The translations under genes were made by a program, and so were the position numbers. 64,000 nucleotides of DNA from Bryobacterales bacterium (GTDB taxonomy: Bacteria; Acidobacteriota; Terriglobia; Bryobacterales; Bryobacteraceae): positions 1-64,000 of the forward strand of contig PLRS01000092.1 of assembly GCA_003164035.1 (NCBI GenBank). The letters are read 5' to 3'. Below the pieces are notes generated by a model. The model was not told where the DNA came from, did not search any database, and saw only the letters and a list, made by a program, of their open reading frames with translations. Below, in pieces: positions 1-9,540 of the stretch. Numbering within the stretch: the stretch's first letter is position 1; each line of letters starts with the position of its first letter.

Positions 1-133
1 GGATCGCGCGGTTTCGGGGTGGATGGTTCGTAGGCCATGGTTAAAACTCTCCTGGGTGGTGGAACGTATTTAGTCCAGCAGCGGCGAGGCGCGTGGCGTT
101 CCCGCGTGGCATCACAGCCGATGCGAGACGGGC

Positions 134-179
134 GCCGGGAAGGAGTCCCGGCGTGGCAGACTGGGAGTCCGCTCCACGG
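134..179. repeat. dispersed repeat, GGCAGACTGGGAGTCC type, copy 1
   Basis: A stretch of about 45 bases beginning CCGGGAAGGAGTCCCGG and ending GTCCGCTCCACGG recurs near 25528-25572 and 45430-45473 with few changes. The first part is a small hairpin (CCGGGA/TCCCGG). All three copies are intergenic. Function unknown; it travels with other small palindromes. Confidence 0.7.
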
Positions 180-291
180 GACTTCCCGACTATACTGTAC
201 GACGCGGGTGGGGGGTGGAGGGGAAGGCGAGGGCTGTAAGTGGTTGAAGGGATGGGGTGAGATTTATTAGTATTTGCTGTGATTCAACTAC

Positions 292-311
292 ACGGCCCCG
301 GCGGGGGCCGT
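292..311. other. GC-rich hairpin
   Basis: Perfect inverted repeat ACGGCCCC / GGGGCCGT with a 4-base loop. There is no T-run directly after it, so a role as intrinsic terminator for a gene to the left is only a possibility. Confidence 0.4.
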
Positions 312-381
312 CACCGGGACGGATGAAAAAAGTGTTCCACGCCGGCTGGAATTAGTCGAGCGTAGGAACTCGTGGGCACAC

Positions 382-444
382 GGCCGGGCTGGCGCCCGGC
401 TGGACCGATTGACAATCGGTCCTTAGGTTGGCAACCTGCCCCAC
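382..444. repeat. triple mini-hairpin repeat, copy 1
   Basis: Three hairpins in a row: GCCGGGC..GCCCGGC, GGACCGATTG..CAATCGGTCC and AGGTTG..CAACCT. The same block recurs at 18920-18983 with changes mostly in loops and joints. Both copies are intergenic and both end in CCTGCCCCAC. Confidence 0.75.
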
Positions 445-629
445 ATCCGCGGCTCGAATTTCCGGGAGGTAGTGGAGCGTCCACAAAACAGGTGGGCAGG
501 TGGGCGAAGGGAAGATCCGCCTGAAAGGCGGCTGCAGCCATGATTGGCTGCCCCACGGAGCGGCATAGCGGCGCCGCGGACCGACAGTCCCTTCCGTTTT
601 ATACTGAAGAGGAACAAGTTCCTACTGGC

Positions 630-3437
630 GTGCAAGACTCGATCCGGATTCGTGGCGCACGGGTCCACAATCTCAAGAACATTTCGCTTTCCATTCCCCA
701 TAACGAGCTGACCGTCATCACGGGCGTCTCCGGTTCGGGGAAATCGTCGCTGGCCTTCGACACGATTTACGCCGAGGGGCAGCGGCGCTACGTGGAATCG
801 CTGTCGGCCTACGCCCGCCAGTTTCTGGAGCGGATGGAAAAGCCCGACGTGGACGACATCGACGGGATCGCGCCGGCGGTGGCCATCCGGCAGAAGAACA
901 CGACTCGCAATCCCCGCTCGACGGTGGCGACCTCGACCGAATGCTACGACTTTCTGCGGCTGCTCTACGCCCGCATCGGCCGCACTATCTGCCCCGACGA
1001 CGGCCGCGAAGTGCGCCGCGATTCGGTGGATGAAGTGGCCGCCCGCGCGCTGGCCCTGCCCGAAGGCTCGCGCTGGTACGTTCTGTTTCCGTGTCCCACC
1101 CCGGCCGGCGCCGAACCTCACGGGAACAGCCAGGCGCTCCGCGACCGCCTCTTCGAGCTGCGCAAGAAGGGTTTCAACCGCCTGTTTCAATCCGGCCGGC
1201 TGTTCGAGTTTTCCACCCCGGAATCGCTGCTGGAAATCGATTTCTCGATGCCCCTGTTCGTGCTGGTGGACCGGCTGGCGATTCGCCCCGACCTGCACCA
1301 GCGCGTGGTCGATTCGGTTGAGATCTGCTACCGCGAAGCCGGCGAGGTAATCTTCGAAAACGCCGCCACCGGCGAGCGCATCCGCGCCAACGAAAAGTTT
1401 CAATGTAAAACCTGCGGCCGCGAGTTCGCCCCGCCCGAGCCGATCCTGTTCAGCTTCAACTCGCCGGCCGGCGCCTGCCCGCGCTGCCAGGGGTTCGGCA
1501 ACACCATCGATTTCGACATGAACCGGGTGATTCCGGATCAATCGCTATCGCTCGAAGAGGGCGCGGTGGAACCCTGGACCAAGCCCAAGCACCGGTCCTG
1601 GCTCGGCAATTTCAAAAAAGCCGCCCCCGGCGTGCGCCTCCGCACGCCTTATTTCCAATTGACCGCGGAGGAACGCGAGCGCGTCGAGGAATTCGTCCAG
1701 CGCTTTTTCCAGTACCTGGAAACCAAGAAATACAAGCTCCACGTGCGCGTCTTTCTCAGCCGTTACCGGGGCTACGCGCTGTGCCCGGAATGCAAGGGCG
1801 CGCGCCTGCGCCCGGAAGCGCTGTGGGTGCGCGTGGGCGGCAACTCCATCGCCGCGGTGGCGCGCATGAACATTGCCGAGGCCTACCGGTTCTTCGGCGC
1901 TCTCGATCTCAGCCCGGAAGAAACCGCCATCGCCGGAAAGGTGCTGGTGGAAATTCAGCAGCGCCTGAAATTCCTCAACGACGTGGGACTGGAATATCTC
2001 ACCCTGGACCGGCTGGCCTCGACGCTTTCCGGCGGCGAAGCCCAGCGCATTCAATTGGCCACCTCGCTCGGCTCGCGCCTGGTGGGCGCCTGCTACGTGC
2101 TCGACGAACCTTCCATCGGGTTGCATAGCCGCGATACCGGCCGGCTGATTCGCATCCTGGGCGAACTGCGCGAGCTGGGCAATACCATCGTGGTGGTGGA
2201 GCACGACCCGGAAGTGATGCGCGCCGCCAGCCATATCGTGGACATGGGGCCGGGCGCCGGCGAACACGGCGGACGGATCGTTTTCGAAGGCTCGCTGCCG
2301 GAACTGCTGGCCTCGCCGGACGGCAGCGGCTCGCTGACCGCCCAATATCTGCGTGGCGATTTGCAGGTGGCGGCTGGGCGCCCGCGGCGGCCGGTCAATT
2401 CCAAACGCCTGCTCCGGTTCCGCGGGGCGCGCGCTCACAACCTGAAGAACATCGACGTGGAGATTCCGCTGGGGATGCTGGTGGTGGTCACCGGGGTCTC
2501 CGGCTCGGGCAAATCGACCCTGGTCCACGACGTGATTTACCGCTCGCTCGACGCCGTTCACAAGGCCATCGACGCGCCCTCGGAAGGGGAAGAACCGGAC
2601 AGCGCGCCGCGGCCCGCCATGGCGCGGGTGGAAGGAGCGCAATTCATCCTCCACACGGTGATGATCGACCAGTCGCCCATCGGCCGCACGCCGCGCTCGA
2701 ATCCCATCACTTATATCAAGGCGTTCGACCAGGTGCGCGCCCTGTTCGCCTCCACCCGCGAGGCCGAAAAACGCGGTTATACGGCCGGCCACTTTTCTTT
2801 TAATATCCCGGGCGGCCGGTGCGAAACCTGCCAGGGCGACGGCACCGTCACGGTGGAAATGCAGTTTCTGGCCGACGTGGAACTGGTGTGCGAAGAGTGC
2901 AAGGGAACCCGATACAAGAGCGGCATTCTGGAGATTCGCTACAACGGTTTGAACATCCACCAGGTGCTGGCTCTGACGGTGCGCGAGGCCATGGATTTCT
3001 TCCACGCGACCCCGCGCCTGGTGGACCGGCTCAAGGTGCTCGACGACGTGGGCCTGGGCTACCTGCGCCTGGGCCAATCGGCCACCACGCTGTCCGGTGG
3101 CGAAGCCCAGCGCGTCAAGCTGGCCGCTCACCTGGCCGCGTCGAGCTGCCGGGGCACGCTGTTTATTCTCGACGAGCCCACGACCGGCCTCCACTTCGAC
3201 GATATTTCGAAGCTGCTCACGAGCCTCCAGCGGCTCATCGAAAACGGCGGCAGCCTGGTGGTGATCGAGCATAATCTGGACGTGGTTCGCGCGGCCGATT
3301 GGGTGATCGACCTGGGACCGGAGGGGGGCGCGCGCGGCGGGGAAATCGTAGCCGCCGGCACCCCCGAGCAGATCGCCCAATGCGCCGATTCGTATACCGG
3401 CCGGTATTTGAAGGAGCGGTCAGCGGAGCCGGTCTAG
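630..3437 (+). CDS. uvrA: UvrA, excinuclease ABC subunit A
   Basis: Damage-recognition ATPase of nucleotide excision repair; with UvrB it scans DNA for bulky lesions and loads UvrB. I chose the GTG at 630, not the ATG at 540, because it gives 935 residues (E. coli UvrA is about 940) and the expected opening [13 protein letters not shown], with GAGGAA upstream. Two ABC modules are visible: Walker A GVSGSGKS near residues 32-40 and 622-630, signatures LSGGEAQR near 466 and 821, and Walker B ILDEP in each half. Zinc-finger cysteine pairs occur near residue 260 (CKTC..CPRC) and 731 (CETC..CEEC). It stands alone, followed by a palindromic repeat. Nothing unusual in the core motifs. Confidence 0.97.
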   Translation: MQDSIRIRGARVHNLKNISLSIPHNELTVITGVSGSGKSSLAFDTIYAEGQRRYVESLSAYARQFLERMEKPDVDDIDGIAPAVAIRQKNTTRNPRSTVATSTECYDFLRLLYARIGRTICPDDGREVRRDSVDEVAARALALPEGSRWYVLFPCPTPAGAEPHGNSQALRDRLFELRKKGFNRLFQSGRLFEFSTPESLLEIDFSMPLFVLVDRLAIRPDLHQRVVDSVEICYREAGEVIFENAATGERIRANEKFQCKTCGREFAPPEPILFSFNSPAGACPRCQGFGNTIDFDMNRVIPDQSLSLEEGAVEPWTKPKHRSWLGNFKKAAPGVRLRTPYFQLTAEERERVEEFVQRFFQYLETKKYKLHVRVFLSRYRGYALCPECKGARLRPEALWVRVGGNSIAAVARMNIAEAYRFFGALDLSPEETAIAGKVLVEIQQRLKFLNDVGLEYLTLDRLASTLSGGEAQRIQLATSLGSRLVGACYVLDEPSIGLHSRDTGRLIRILGELRELGNTIVVVEHDPEVMRAASHIVDMGPGAGEHGGRIVFEGSLPELLASPDGSGSLTAQYLRGDLQVAAGRPRRPVNSKRLLRFRGARAHNLKNIDVEIPLGMLVVVTGVSGSGKSTLVHDVIYRSLDAVHKAIDAPSEGEEPDSAPRPAMARVEGAQFILHTVMIDQSPIGRTPRSNPITYIKAFDQVRALFASTREAEKRGYTAGHFSFNIPGGRCETCQGDGTVTVEMQFLADVELVCEECKGTRYKSGILEIRYNGLNIHQVLALTVREAMDFFHATPRLVDRLKVLDDVGLGYLRLGQSATTLSGGEAQRVKLAAHLAASSCRGTLFILDEPTTGLHFDDISKLLTSLQRLIENGGSLVVIEHNLDVVRAADWVIDLGPEGGARGGEIVAAGTPEQIAQCADSYTGRYLKERSAEPV

Positions 3438-3469
3438 GCGACCGCCGATAGCTCCCGTCTTCTCCCTTG

Positions 3470-3630
3470 GCGCTTAATCGATCTGGGAATTTCGCGCTTT
3501 GAGCGCAGCCAACCGCTCCCTGACGGTCGCGGCTCGGTTACGGGCACCGCGTGTTTTCAGTCACTTACCGAGCCGCGACCGTCAGGGAGCGGTTGGCTGG
3601 GAGCTAACTTCCCCGGAACGGTTCATCGCC
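3470..3630. repeat. palindromic interspersed element, copy A
   Basis: A hairpin with perfect 33-base arms (3506-3538 and 3567-3599) and a 28-base loop. The arms carry the family core ACCGCTCCCTGACGGTCGCG and its complement. Outer ends (GGCGCTTAATCGATCTGGG on the left, a diverged match on the right) resemble the GGTGCTTAACCGAT ends of copies C, G and H. It fills most of the 275-base gap between uvrA and the Tad-like operon. Confidence 0.9.
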
Positions 3631-3712
3631 CCTACTCCCTTGGTTATCACTCCCACGACTAACCTTTTGCTATCTACCGAGACACTCGTTTTGAGCTGAT
3701 AATACACCTTGA

Positions 3713-4333
3713 ATGGTCAGCCTTCCGAACACATCGGGGACCATGCCCGCCGCGGACCTGGGTGCGCGCGGCCTCCGCCGCCGGCGTTCGAGCGGGTCGG
3801 AAGTACTGGAATTCACGTTTGCTTTCCTACCGCTGCTGGCATTCACCTTCGTGCTGGTGGATACGGCGTGGGCGGTGATGGCCAAAGCTACCGTACAGCG
3901 CGCGGTGCGCATAGCCGTCCGTACCGGTATTACGTTAACGGCTACTTCGCCGCAGATTACCAGCGGCGGCGGTACTCTTACCGGCGCCGTGAAGGGGCTG
4001 GTGCAGAGTAATTCCCTATGGCTGCTGAACGGCACCACCGGCCTGAGTTACATCAAGGTGAACTACTACTATCCGCCCGCCTCCGGCACGACCGGCTCGG
4101 TCACCGAGGTATCGACCTGTACCGCCGTGGCGCTGCCCTCGTGCCCCACCGTGGCCGATGCGTCGGGCAACATCATGCAGGTTTCGGTGCAAGGCCTGTC
4201 CATCGGCGCTCTGGTGCCGCGCATTTTCGGCCCCGGTAAGGGTGTCGATAACTCGCCCACGTCGGTAACCGTATATTCGGCGGACATTATCGAACCCAAC
4301 ACCAACCCGCCCCCCGTAGGGACGGCTCCCTGA
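3713..4333 (+). CDS. TadE-like pilus/secretion minor pilin protein
   Basis: First of three tandem genes of the TadE/TadF/TadG class (Flp pilus-associated pseudopilins). The 206-residue product has a short positively charged N terminus (LRRRRSSGSEVLEF), one hydrophobic segment near residues 32-55 with the conserved Glu at its start, and a long Ser/Thr/Gly-rich exported domain. This arrangement and the Glu after the Arg-rich patch are typical of TadE proteins. An alternative ATG at 3743 gives 196 residues and begins just before the Arg-rich patch; neither start has a strong ribosome-binding site. It lies 5 bases before the next gene. No Tad ATPase, TadB/C or secretin genes are in the window. 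Confidence 0.8.
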   Translation: MVSLPNTSGTMPAADLGARGLRRRRSSGSEVLEFTFAFLPLLAFTFVLVDTAWAVMAKATVQRAVRIAVRTGITLTATSPQITSGGGTLTGAVKGLVQSNSLWLLNGTTGLSYIKVNYYYPPASGTTGSVTEVSTCTAVALPSCPTVADASGNIMQVSVQGLSIGALVPRIFGPGKGVDNSPTSVTVYSADIIEPNTNPPPVGTAP

Positions 4334-4338
4334 TCGAG

Positions 4339-5031
4339 GTGGGAACGATGGACGGGAAAGCTATTCGCGGGAAGAACTCGGGCGGCGGGTCGGCCATCGA
4401 AATGTGTTTCGTTTTCCTGGTGCTCTTCCCTCTGTTCTACGGCACCGGCGCCATCGGGGTGAACCTGATCCGCACGCTGCAAACGATTCAGTTGGCGCGC
4501 GACCTGGGCCACATGTACGCGCGCGGCATCGATTTTTCGCAGTCGGCCAACCAGACGGTGATGTACCAACTGGGCTCGAGTCTGGGCCTGACCAGTTCGA
4601 GCAGCACCAGCGCCGCGGTCGTGATCCTATCCAACCTGATCTATGTGGATTCGGGACAGTGCCTCGCCGCCAACGCCTGGACCAACCCCAGCACGCCGGT
4701 GGGGCCCACCGGGATCGCGTGTACCAATTACCAGAAATGGGTTTTCACCCAGCGGCTGGAGTTCGGCAACACGAGCCTGCGCAGCAGTAACCTGGGCAAC
4801 CCCCTCAGTACCATCGTCAATTCGACCACCGGCCAGATCACTCAGGCCAACTACGTGACCAATGCCGGCGCGGTGGCGAACTTCAGCGCCATCAATCCAT
4901 ATAGCAACACCAGCGGGGTGATCAGCGGGCTGCCTTCCGGCCAGACTCTGTACTGCGCCGAGGCGGGTGCGCAGGCATGGGCCTGGATGTACTTCCAGAA
5001 TCATTCCACTTACGCGTTCGATTACTTTTGA
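4339..5031 (+). CDS. TadE/TadF-like single-pass exported protein
   Basis: Second gene of the Tad-like set, 230 residues. A hydrophobic segment (about residues 20-44, MCFVFLVLFPLFYGTGAIGV) preceded by the Glu of SAIEM is followed by a Ser/Thr/Asn-rich extracytoplasmic part with several Cys. The layout is that of TadE/TadF pseudopilins, but the long exported part has no domain I recognise. It sits 5 bases after the first gene and 9 before the third, so all three are probably co-transcribed and their products assembled together at the envelope. Confidence 0.75.
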   Translation: MGTMDGKAIRGKNSGGGSAIEMCFVFLVLFPLFYGTGAIGVNLIRTLQTIQLARDLGHMYARGIDFSQSANQTVMYQLGSSLGLTSSSSTSAAVVILSNLIYVDSGQCLAANAWTNPSTPVGPTGIACTNYQKWVFTQRLEFGNTSLRSSNLGNPLSTIVNSTTGQITQANYVTNAGAVANFSAINPYSNTSGVISGLPSGQTLYCAEAGAQAWAWMYFQNHSTYAFDYF

Positions 5032-5040
5032 GGTAATGCC

Positions 5041-6753
5041 ATGAAAATACCGGTTTCGCCCCGACGATTGCGGCAGCGCGGGTCCGTCATGATCATGTTC
5101 ACGTTGAGCCTGCCGGTTCTGCTGGGGTTGATTGGCATCGCCGTGGATGGCACCATTCTGTATGTTGTGGAGGCAAAGATTTCGGCCGCCGTGGATGGGG
5201 CCGCGTTGGGCGCCGGACGGCTGCTGGGAACCAATGCCAATACCACCGAAATCGCCGGCGAGTTCATCAAGGCCAACTTCTGCGGGTACGAGTGCAACAC
5301 CGGTTCCAGCGGCGGTCCCACCGGGGTCTGGGGCAGCTACAACCTCACCCCCACCATCAACTTCACCAATAATCTGGGAACTTACACGATCACCATTAAC
5401 GCGACCGTGCAGGTGCCGCTGCTGTTTCTGCGCACGGTGCCGAAGCTGGTCCCGCAAACCGTCGCAACGGTGGGGGCCAACGCCACGGCAACCCGGCGCG
5501 CGGTTCGCACCATCATGGTGCTGGACCGTTCCGGTTCGATGACGGGAACTCCCTTCACCTGGATGCAGAGCGGCGCCGAATCGTTCGCCGCCAATTTTCT
5601 GCCCGGCACCGATGAAGTGGGATTGGTTATGCTCGAAGGCAGTGCCAACGTGGGCTATCCCACAACTTATCCGCTGGTTTACCCCGTCAAAGGCAATGTG
5701 AGCGGAGGTCCGGACACTAACTTCAATACCAGCTCGGACCCTCCCACGGGCCCATTGTCGACCGCGCTGGCTAACATGGCGGCCGGAGGCGGCACGGGCA
5801 CCGCCGAAGCATTATCGCTGGCCTACGTCGAATTGCAGCAGGCCCACACTCGCGATCTCGCCGCCAACGGCGTGGATAGTATGCTAAATTCCATTCTGCT
5901 GTTTACCGACGGAGTCCCGGATTCAATCGCGGTCAGTCCGAATGCGACCCAGGTCTGGAACATCAACACCAACTCCTGGCTGACAGGCATCACCACCCAT
6001 TTCGCCAGTGGCAGCGGGTGTACGTACAAGTCTACCAGCAACCTGGCAGACACGATGATGGGCACAATCATCGCGTTCGGGAGCGGCCCGCCCTGGGACA
6101 CGCCCTACGGATTGTTCCTGCTTGGCGGCTACTACAACTCCAGCAGCAATACGAGTCTGAGCGATTGGGAGGCATCCCCTTCGAACGGGCAGGTCGGCTC
6201 GGGGGACCAGGTGCAATCCAATCCAACCGCGGCGCTGGCCGGCTGCAACAGTCTCGGCAAGAACGGCGGCAACAGCGCCAGCAATTACACGCTCAGCGAC
6301 CTGAGCCAGATTCCCGACTATACTATCTACGGTGTGTCCACCGGCGGAACGAATTATCAATATTCCACTCTGAACCTGTCCAATGGGACATCCTCCTCGC
6401 CTTACTCGGCGGGCAGCTACAACTCCTCGCAGATCAACTCCAACTGCGGCAGCAACGGCAGCACCTGCGGCACCAACGTCGCGATTGCCGCCTGGAATGC
6501 GGTAGACAACGTCGGCACGATGATTCGTTCGCAGACGGCCATGAACCAGATCACCATCTACAGCATTGGATACAGCGGCGACGGCGGTGTGGACGCCGGG
6601 CTGCTGAATCGCCTGGCCAACACGCCGCAGGCGCAGCCTTCCGGCACCGTCAGCGGGCAGTCGGTGGGGCAGTATGTCCAGGTGGACAGTGCCGACGGCC
6701 TAGCCAGCGCGTTCCAACTGATCGCGAGCTACATTCTGCACCTGTCGCACTAA
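5041..6753 (+). CDS. TadG-like protein with von Willebrand A domain
   Basis: 570-residue TadG-family protein. The N terminus is a TadE/G-type segment (RRLRQRGSVMIMF then a hydrophobic run near residues 16-42), followed by the usual TadG_N stretch AAVDGAALGAGRLL. A von Willebrand A domain starts near residue 155 with the metal-site motif DRSGS (162-166) and continues with FTDG near residue 290, so a MIDAS metal site is likely. Long Ser/Asn/Gly-rich insertions follow. In Tad systems TadG anchors or organises the pilus at the cell surface; here the rest of the pilus machine is absent locally, so an adhesion or surface role is inferred. Confidence 0.82.
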   Translation: MKIPVSPRRLRQRGSVMIMFTLSLPVLLGLIGIAVDGTILYVVEAKISAAVDGAALGAGRLLGTNANTTEIAGEFIKANFCGYECNTGSSGGPTGVWGSYNLTPTINFTNNLGTYTITINATVQVPLLFLRTVPKLVPQTVATVGANATATRRAVRTIMVLDRSGSMTGTPFTWMQSGAESFAANFLPGTDEVGLVMLEGSANVGYPTTYPLVYPVKGNVSGGPDTNFNTSSDPPTGPLSTALANMAAGGGTGTAEALSLAYVELQQAHTRDLAANGVDSMLNSILLFTDGVPDSIAVSPNATQVWNINTNSWLTGITTHFASGSGCTYKSTSNLADTMMGTIIAFGSGPPWDTPYGLFLLGGYYNSSSNTSLSDWEASPSNGQVGSGDQVQSNPTAALAGCNSLGKNGGNSASNYTLSDLSQIPDYTIYGVSTGGTNYQYSTLNLSNGTSSSPYSAGSYNSSQINSNCGSNGSTCGTNVAIAAWNAVDNVGTMIRSQTAMNQITIYSIGYSGDGGVDAGLLNRLANTPQAQPSGTVSGQSVGQYVQVDSADGLASAFQLIASYILHLSH

Positions 6754-6792
6754 ATCGCGGCGCGGGCTTGTCAAGCTGGCGAGCGGGTTCGC

Positions 6793-7010
6793 TAAGTTCG
6801 CTAACGTGTTTCCGGGCAACCGCTCCCTGGGAAGCTGTGAAAAGATCACAAATCGCAGGCGGAACCGCCTGCGCCACCAAAGCAGGTGCATTGTTTTCAG
6901 TGGTGGAGCAGGCGGTTCCGCCAGCTCAGCGCGTTTCGGAGAGTTTTTTCACAGCTTCCTAGGGAGCGGTTGTTCATTATGTGGCCGTAATTTCCAAATG
7001 GAGTACTTAG
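6793..7010. repeat. palindromic interspersed element, copy B, with a different hairpin cargo
   Basis: The outer ends match copy D: CTAAGTTCGCTAACGTGTTTC on the left, ATGTGGCCGTAATTTCC and GGAGTACTTAGT on the right, each next to the core CAACCGCTCCCT / AGGGAGCGGTTG. Inside, the usual ACGGTCGCGGCTCGG arms are missing. They are replaced by another nested set: GGAAGCTGTGAAAA (6830-6843) pairing with its perfect complement at 6946-6959, a GCAGGCGG-AA-CCGCCTGC hairpin (6855-6872), and a partial complement of that at 6901-6922. Confidence 0.8.
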
Positions 7011-7135
7011 TCACCGGATCGAGGGTTGTCCCGCGCGAGCCGGGTGTAGGGCAGGGTCGAAGACGTCTCCCGTCTGTGTAGGACATTGCCTCATAATGAG
7101 GAATTTTCATGCGCGGGCCGCAGGCCCCGAGACGA

Positions 7136-7159
7136 CAGACCACAAAAGACGATGGTCTG
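7136..7159. repeat. CAGACCA..TGGTCTG mini-hairpin, copy 1
   Basis: Seven-base arms (7136-7142, 7153-7159) around an A-rich loop ending GACGA. The same hairpin, with longer arms, recurs at 25400-25429, 25609-25636, 45369-45400 and 50796-50826. Confidence 0.65.
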
Positions 7160-7171
7160 CAACGGCGCCCT

Positions 7172-8326
7172 TCACCAGTTTCGTCGCAGCCGGTAGCGGC
7201 GGCCGCGCCACTCGATGGAATGGCCGAACGCGGAGCCGGCCAGGGCCAGCAGCCAGAGCCAGGTTGCCACCGGCGACAGCGCGGCGTGAGTCCAGCCCCA
7301 GCGCCGGAACCATTTGTCGTGGGCTGGCAGGCAGGCGCGCGCCAGCCTGGCTCGCTCGTACGCTTTCCACATCCCGGGAACCAGTTGCGCCGCCAGCGCC
7401 GCCAAAGCCAGCCGGTGGCCGCGCCCGATCGCAATCGCCGATGCCACCATCGCACCCGCGTAAAACACGTGTGCCGCCAGGCCCGGCCACCACAGCCGGG
7501 GGCAATAAACCCGCGTCAGCAGCAGTTGCCGCCGCGTCCACCGCAACAAGCCGCGCGCTGTAATCGGCTCGTGCGAAGCGGCCAGCGCTCCGGGCGCATA
7601 CGCGATCCGGAGTCCGGCGGCGCGCAGGGCTGCCGTCAGCGCGTAATCGTCGCTCACGGCCTCGCGCCAATAGTCCGGTACTTTGGCCTCAAAGTAGGTG
7701 TTCTTTAAGATGGCCATCGAGCCGCCCCAGGCGAACGGGCAGTTGCCCGCGCCCAGCATGCCGGCGGAAACCGCATCCCAGGCCGAGCGCAGCAGTGACC
7801 AGAATCCCCAGCCGCGCGCCGGGCCGGAAGCTTCGGGCAGAAACCAACGGTAGCCGGTGGAGGCGCCTACGCCCTCCTCGCGCAAGGGCGCGGCCAGAGC
7901 GCGCAGCCAGCCGGGTGCGACCCGCGCGTCGGAATCGGCGAATGCCAGCAACTGGCTGGAGATTCGGCTGGCGCGCACCGCTGCCGCCAGGTTCCGCACC
8001 TTTTCGCTGCCGCCGCTTTCGCCGGGGGCGCGCGCCAGCACCACCCGCACCCGCGCCGGCAGCACTCCGGCGGGGATGTCGGCGGCCGATTGCGCCACGA
8101 GCATGAGCTCGAAATCCGGATAGTCGAGCGAAGCCAGCGCCGCCAGGTTCTGCCGCAAACCGTAATCTTCGCCCTTTACCGGAACAATCACCGTGGCGGG
8201 AGGGAATTTCGCCGGAGCTTCTCTCAAACGGGAACGAATGTAGCGGGATCGCCTCGGTGCGTTGCGCACCGAAAGCGCCGCCAGCAACAGCGCCGGCCCC
8301 ACCCAGAACCAGTACCAGAACACCAA
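7172..8326 (-). CDS. membrane-associated glycosyltransferase, GT2/GT21 (HpnI/ceramide glucosyltransferase-like)
   Basis: 384-residue processive-type glycosyltransferase. It starts with a membrane anchor (FWYWFWVGPALLLAAL), then a GT-A domain with TVIVPVKGED, the sugar-nucleotide/metal motif FADSDARV near residue 143, the acceptor-side acid in SDDYALTAAL, and WTRRQL in place of the QxxRW motif, and ends with two to three hydrophobic segments. This is the layout of the ceramide glucosyltransferase/HpnI group, which glycosylates membrane lipids; the actual acceptor cannot be told from sequence. It is a single gene facing the Tad-like operon, with palindromic copy C upstream. Confidence 0.8.
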   Translation of the reverse strand: MVFWYWFWVGPALLLAALSVRNAPRRSRYIRSRLREAPAKFPPATVIVPVKGEDYGLRQNLAALASLDYPDFELMLVAQSAADIPAGVLPARVRVVLARAPGESGGSEKVRNLAAAVRASRISSQLLAFADSDARVAPGWLRALAAPLREEGVGASTGYRWFLPEASGPARGWGFWSLLRSAWDAVSAGMLGAGNCPFAWGGSMAILKNTYFEAKVPDYWREAVSDDYALTAALRAAGLRIAYAPGALAASHEPITARGLLRWTRRQLLLTRVYCPRLWWPGLAAHVFYAGAMVASAIAIGRGHRLALAALAAQLVPGMWKAYERARLARACLPAHDKWFRRWGWTHAALSPVATWLWLLALAGSAFGHSIEWRGRRYRLRRNW

Positions 8327-8377
8327 GCGTCAGGATAGCGCTTCTTGGCTGTTCGATTGCGGCCACGGGCCTCGTCA

Positions 8378-8510
8378 GGTGCTTAACCGATCTGGGGAAG
8401 TCCTTTCCGGGCAACCGCTCCCTGACGGTCGCGGCTCGGTAAATGATTGAAAACACGCTCTGCCCGTAACCGAACCGCGACCGCGAAAACCCCCAAATCG
8501 GTTAAGCACC
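8378..8510. repeat. palindromic interspersed element, copy C (one arm decayed)
   Basis: Ends are an inverted pair, GGTGCTTAACCGAT at 8378 and ATCGGTTAAGCACC ending at 8510. The left core reads CAACCGCTCCCTGACGGTCGCG; the right arm keeps CCGAACCGCGACCGCG but has lost the GGGAGCGGTTG part. It occupies the space between the glycosyltransferase and the permease gene. Confidence 0.85.
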
Positions 8511-8549
8511 CGGCAGCGCCAGCTCCGCCGCCGGCTCGGATTTCCGAAG

Positions 8550-9530
8550 TCAGGCGTTGTAAGCCAGCGCGATCAGACCGATGGCGGCGATGTACGACGC
8601 GAACATCAGCTTCAGAAAAGTCCACGCCTTGTGATCCGCGCCGGCGAATTCCTTCCATACCACCACGCCCCATAAGGCGGCGATCATGGGCGCCGATTGG
8701 CCGATGGCGTAAGAGATCGGAACCCCAACCAAGCCGGCGGCGGAAAAATTCAGGCACATGCCGCAGCTCCACAGGATTCCACCCGCGACGCCCAGCAGGT
8801 GGTTGCGGGCTCCGGCTCCGGGAAAACCGGCAAACGTCACCGGCGGGCCGACCAGCGGATGTTTCATGAAGTAAATGTTCACCACGAAGCAGCAAGCCAG
8901 CGCGCCCGACGCGAACAGCACCATCACGCCATAGGGGGTCATGGCATGGCCCGCCGTCATCGACCGGGTGACAAAGGGCGCGAAGGTTCCCATCAGCAGC
9001 CCGGAAACGACATTGACGATAATCCCCTTACGGGACACCGCCGCGCCCGCCCCGGTGAGCCTGCGATACGCCGCCGCATCGAACAGAATTGCCGCCACCG
9101 CCAGCGCCAGCCCCGCGCCGAGGTAGGCCGGGTTACCCTTCGGCTGCAAAGCGTAGCTCAACAGAACGCCCTCCACCACGGCGATGCCGATGGCGATAGG
9201 GAAGGCAATGGCCAAGCCGGCGATATCGATTCCCGCCACCAGCAGCAGGTTGGCGGCATTAAAGATGATGCCCGCCACCGCGGCCAGGGCGATGTTCGAA
9301 GTATCGGTGGCACGCAGATTGACGAGGAAACTTTCGCCGGCGCCGCCCGTGCTGCCCAGCGTGAAGGCGAACGCCAACGCGCAGATCAACACGCCGATGA
9401 TGTAGTCCCAATAGAACAGCTCAAAGGGATACCGCCTGGTGCCCTTGTAGGTATTGGCCCATGACCCCCAGAACACGGCCGTCAGGATGGTCATCAACAA
9501 CGCGGTTGAAAACGAACCAGGTGTGTACAT
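8550..9530 (-). CDS. GRP/DMT-superfamily sugar-transporter-like permease
   Basis: 326-residue integral membrane protein with about ten hydrophobic segments. FWGSWANTYKG near the N terminus, the glycine-rich FPIAIGIAVVEG stretch and the C-terminal YAIGQSAPMIAALWGVVVWKE are like the glucose/ribose (GRP, RhaT-like) branch of the drug/metabolite transporter superfamily. Substrate unknown; a sugar or sugar-like metabolite is an inference from the family. It lies 24 bases downstream of DAHP synthase on the same strand. That gap is a run of TCAGCGGTCAGCGATCAGCG, so co-transcription is possible but functional linkage is not obvious. Confidence 0.75.
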   Translation of the reverse strand: MYTPGSFSTALLMTILTAVFWGSWANTYKGTRRYPFELFYWDYIIGVLICALAFAFTLGSTGGAGESFLVNLRATDTSNIALAAVAGIIFNAANLLLVAGIDIAGLAIAFPIAIGIAVVEGVLLSYALQPKGNPAYLGAGLALAVAAILFDAAAYRRLTGAGAAVSRKGIIVNVVSGLLMGTFAPFVTRSMTAGHAMTPYGVMVLFASGALACCFVVNIYFMKHPLVGPPVTFAGFPGAGARNHLLGVAGGILWSCGMCLNFSAAGLVGVPISYAIGQSAPMIAALWGVVVWKEFAGADHKAWTFLKLMFASYIAAIGLIALAYNA

Positions 9531-9540
9531 AAGAGAGCTC

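Larger units (their letters stand above)
1..629. other. intergenic region upstream of uvrA, repeat-rich
   Basis: No convincing gene is seen here; short open frames in this stretch run through repeat sequence. It holds a copy of the tandem-hairpin repeat (about 382-444), a copy of the 45-base GGCAGACTGGGAGTCC-type repeat (about 134-179) and a GC-rich hairpin with perfect 8-base arms (292-299 and 304-311). The purine-rich stretch just before 630 (GAGGAA near 608) is the probable uvrA ribosome-binding site. The left edge may hold the tail of something outside the window, but no recognisable protein end is visible. Confidence 0.6.
6754..7171. other. intergenic region, convergent, repeat-filled
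   Basis: 418 bases between two convergent genes with no gene seen. It contains palindromic element copy B (6793-7010) and, at 7120-7160, a segment (GGCCGCAGGCCCCGAGACG then CAGACCA..TGGTCTG) shared with the region near 25590-25636. Confidence 0.7.

Noticed and set aside
37-270. small open frame at the left edge
   Set aside because: It lies in repeat sequence with no family features.
1545-3380. 611-codon open frame antisense to uvrA
   Set aside because: GC-rich shadow frame with low-complexity Arg/His/Ala content; no family features and uvrA on the other strand is unmistakable.
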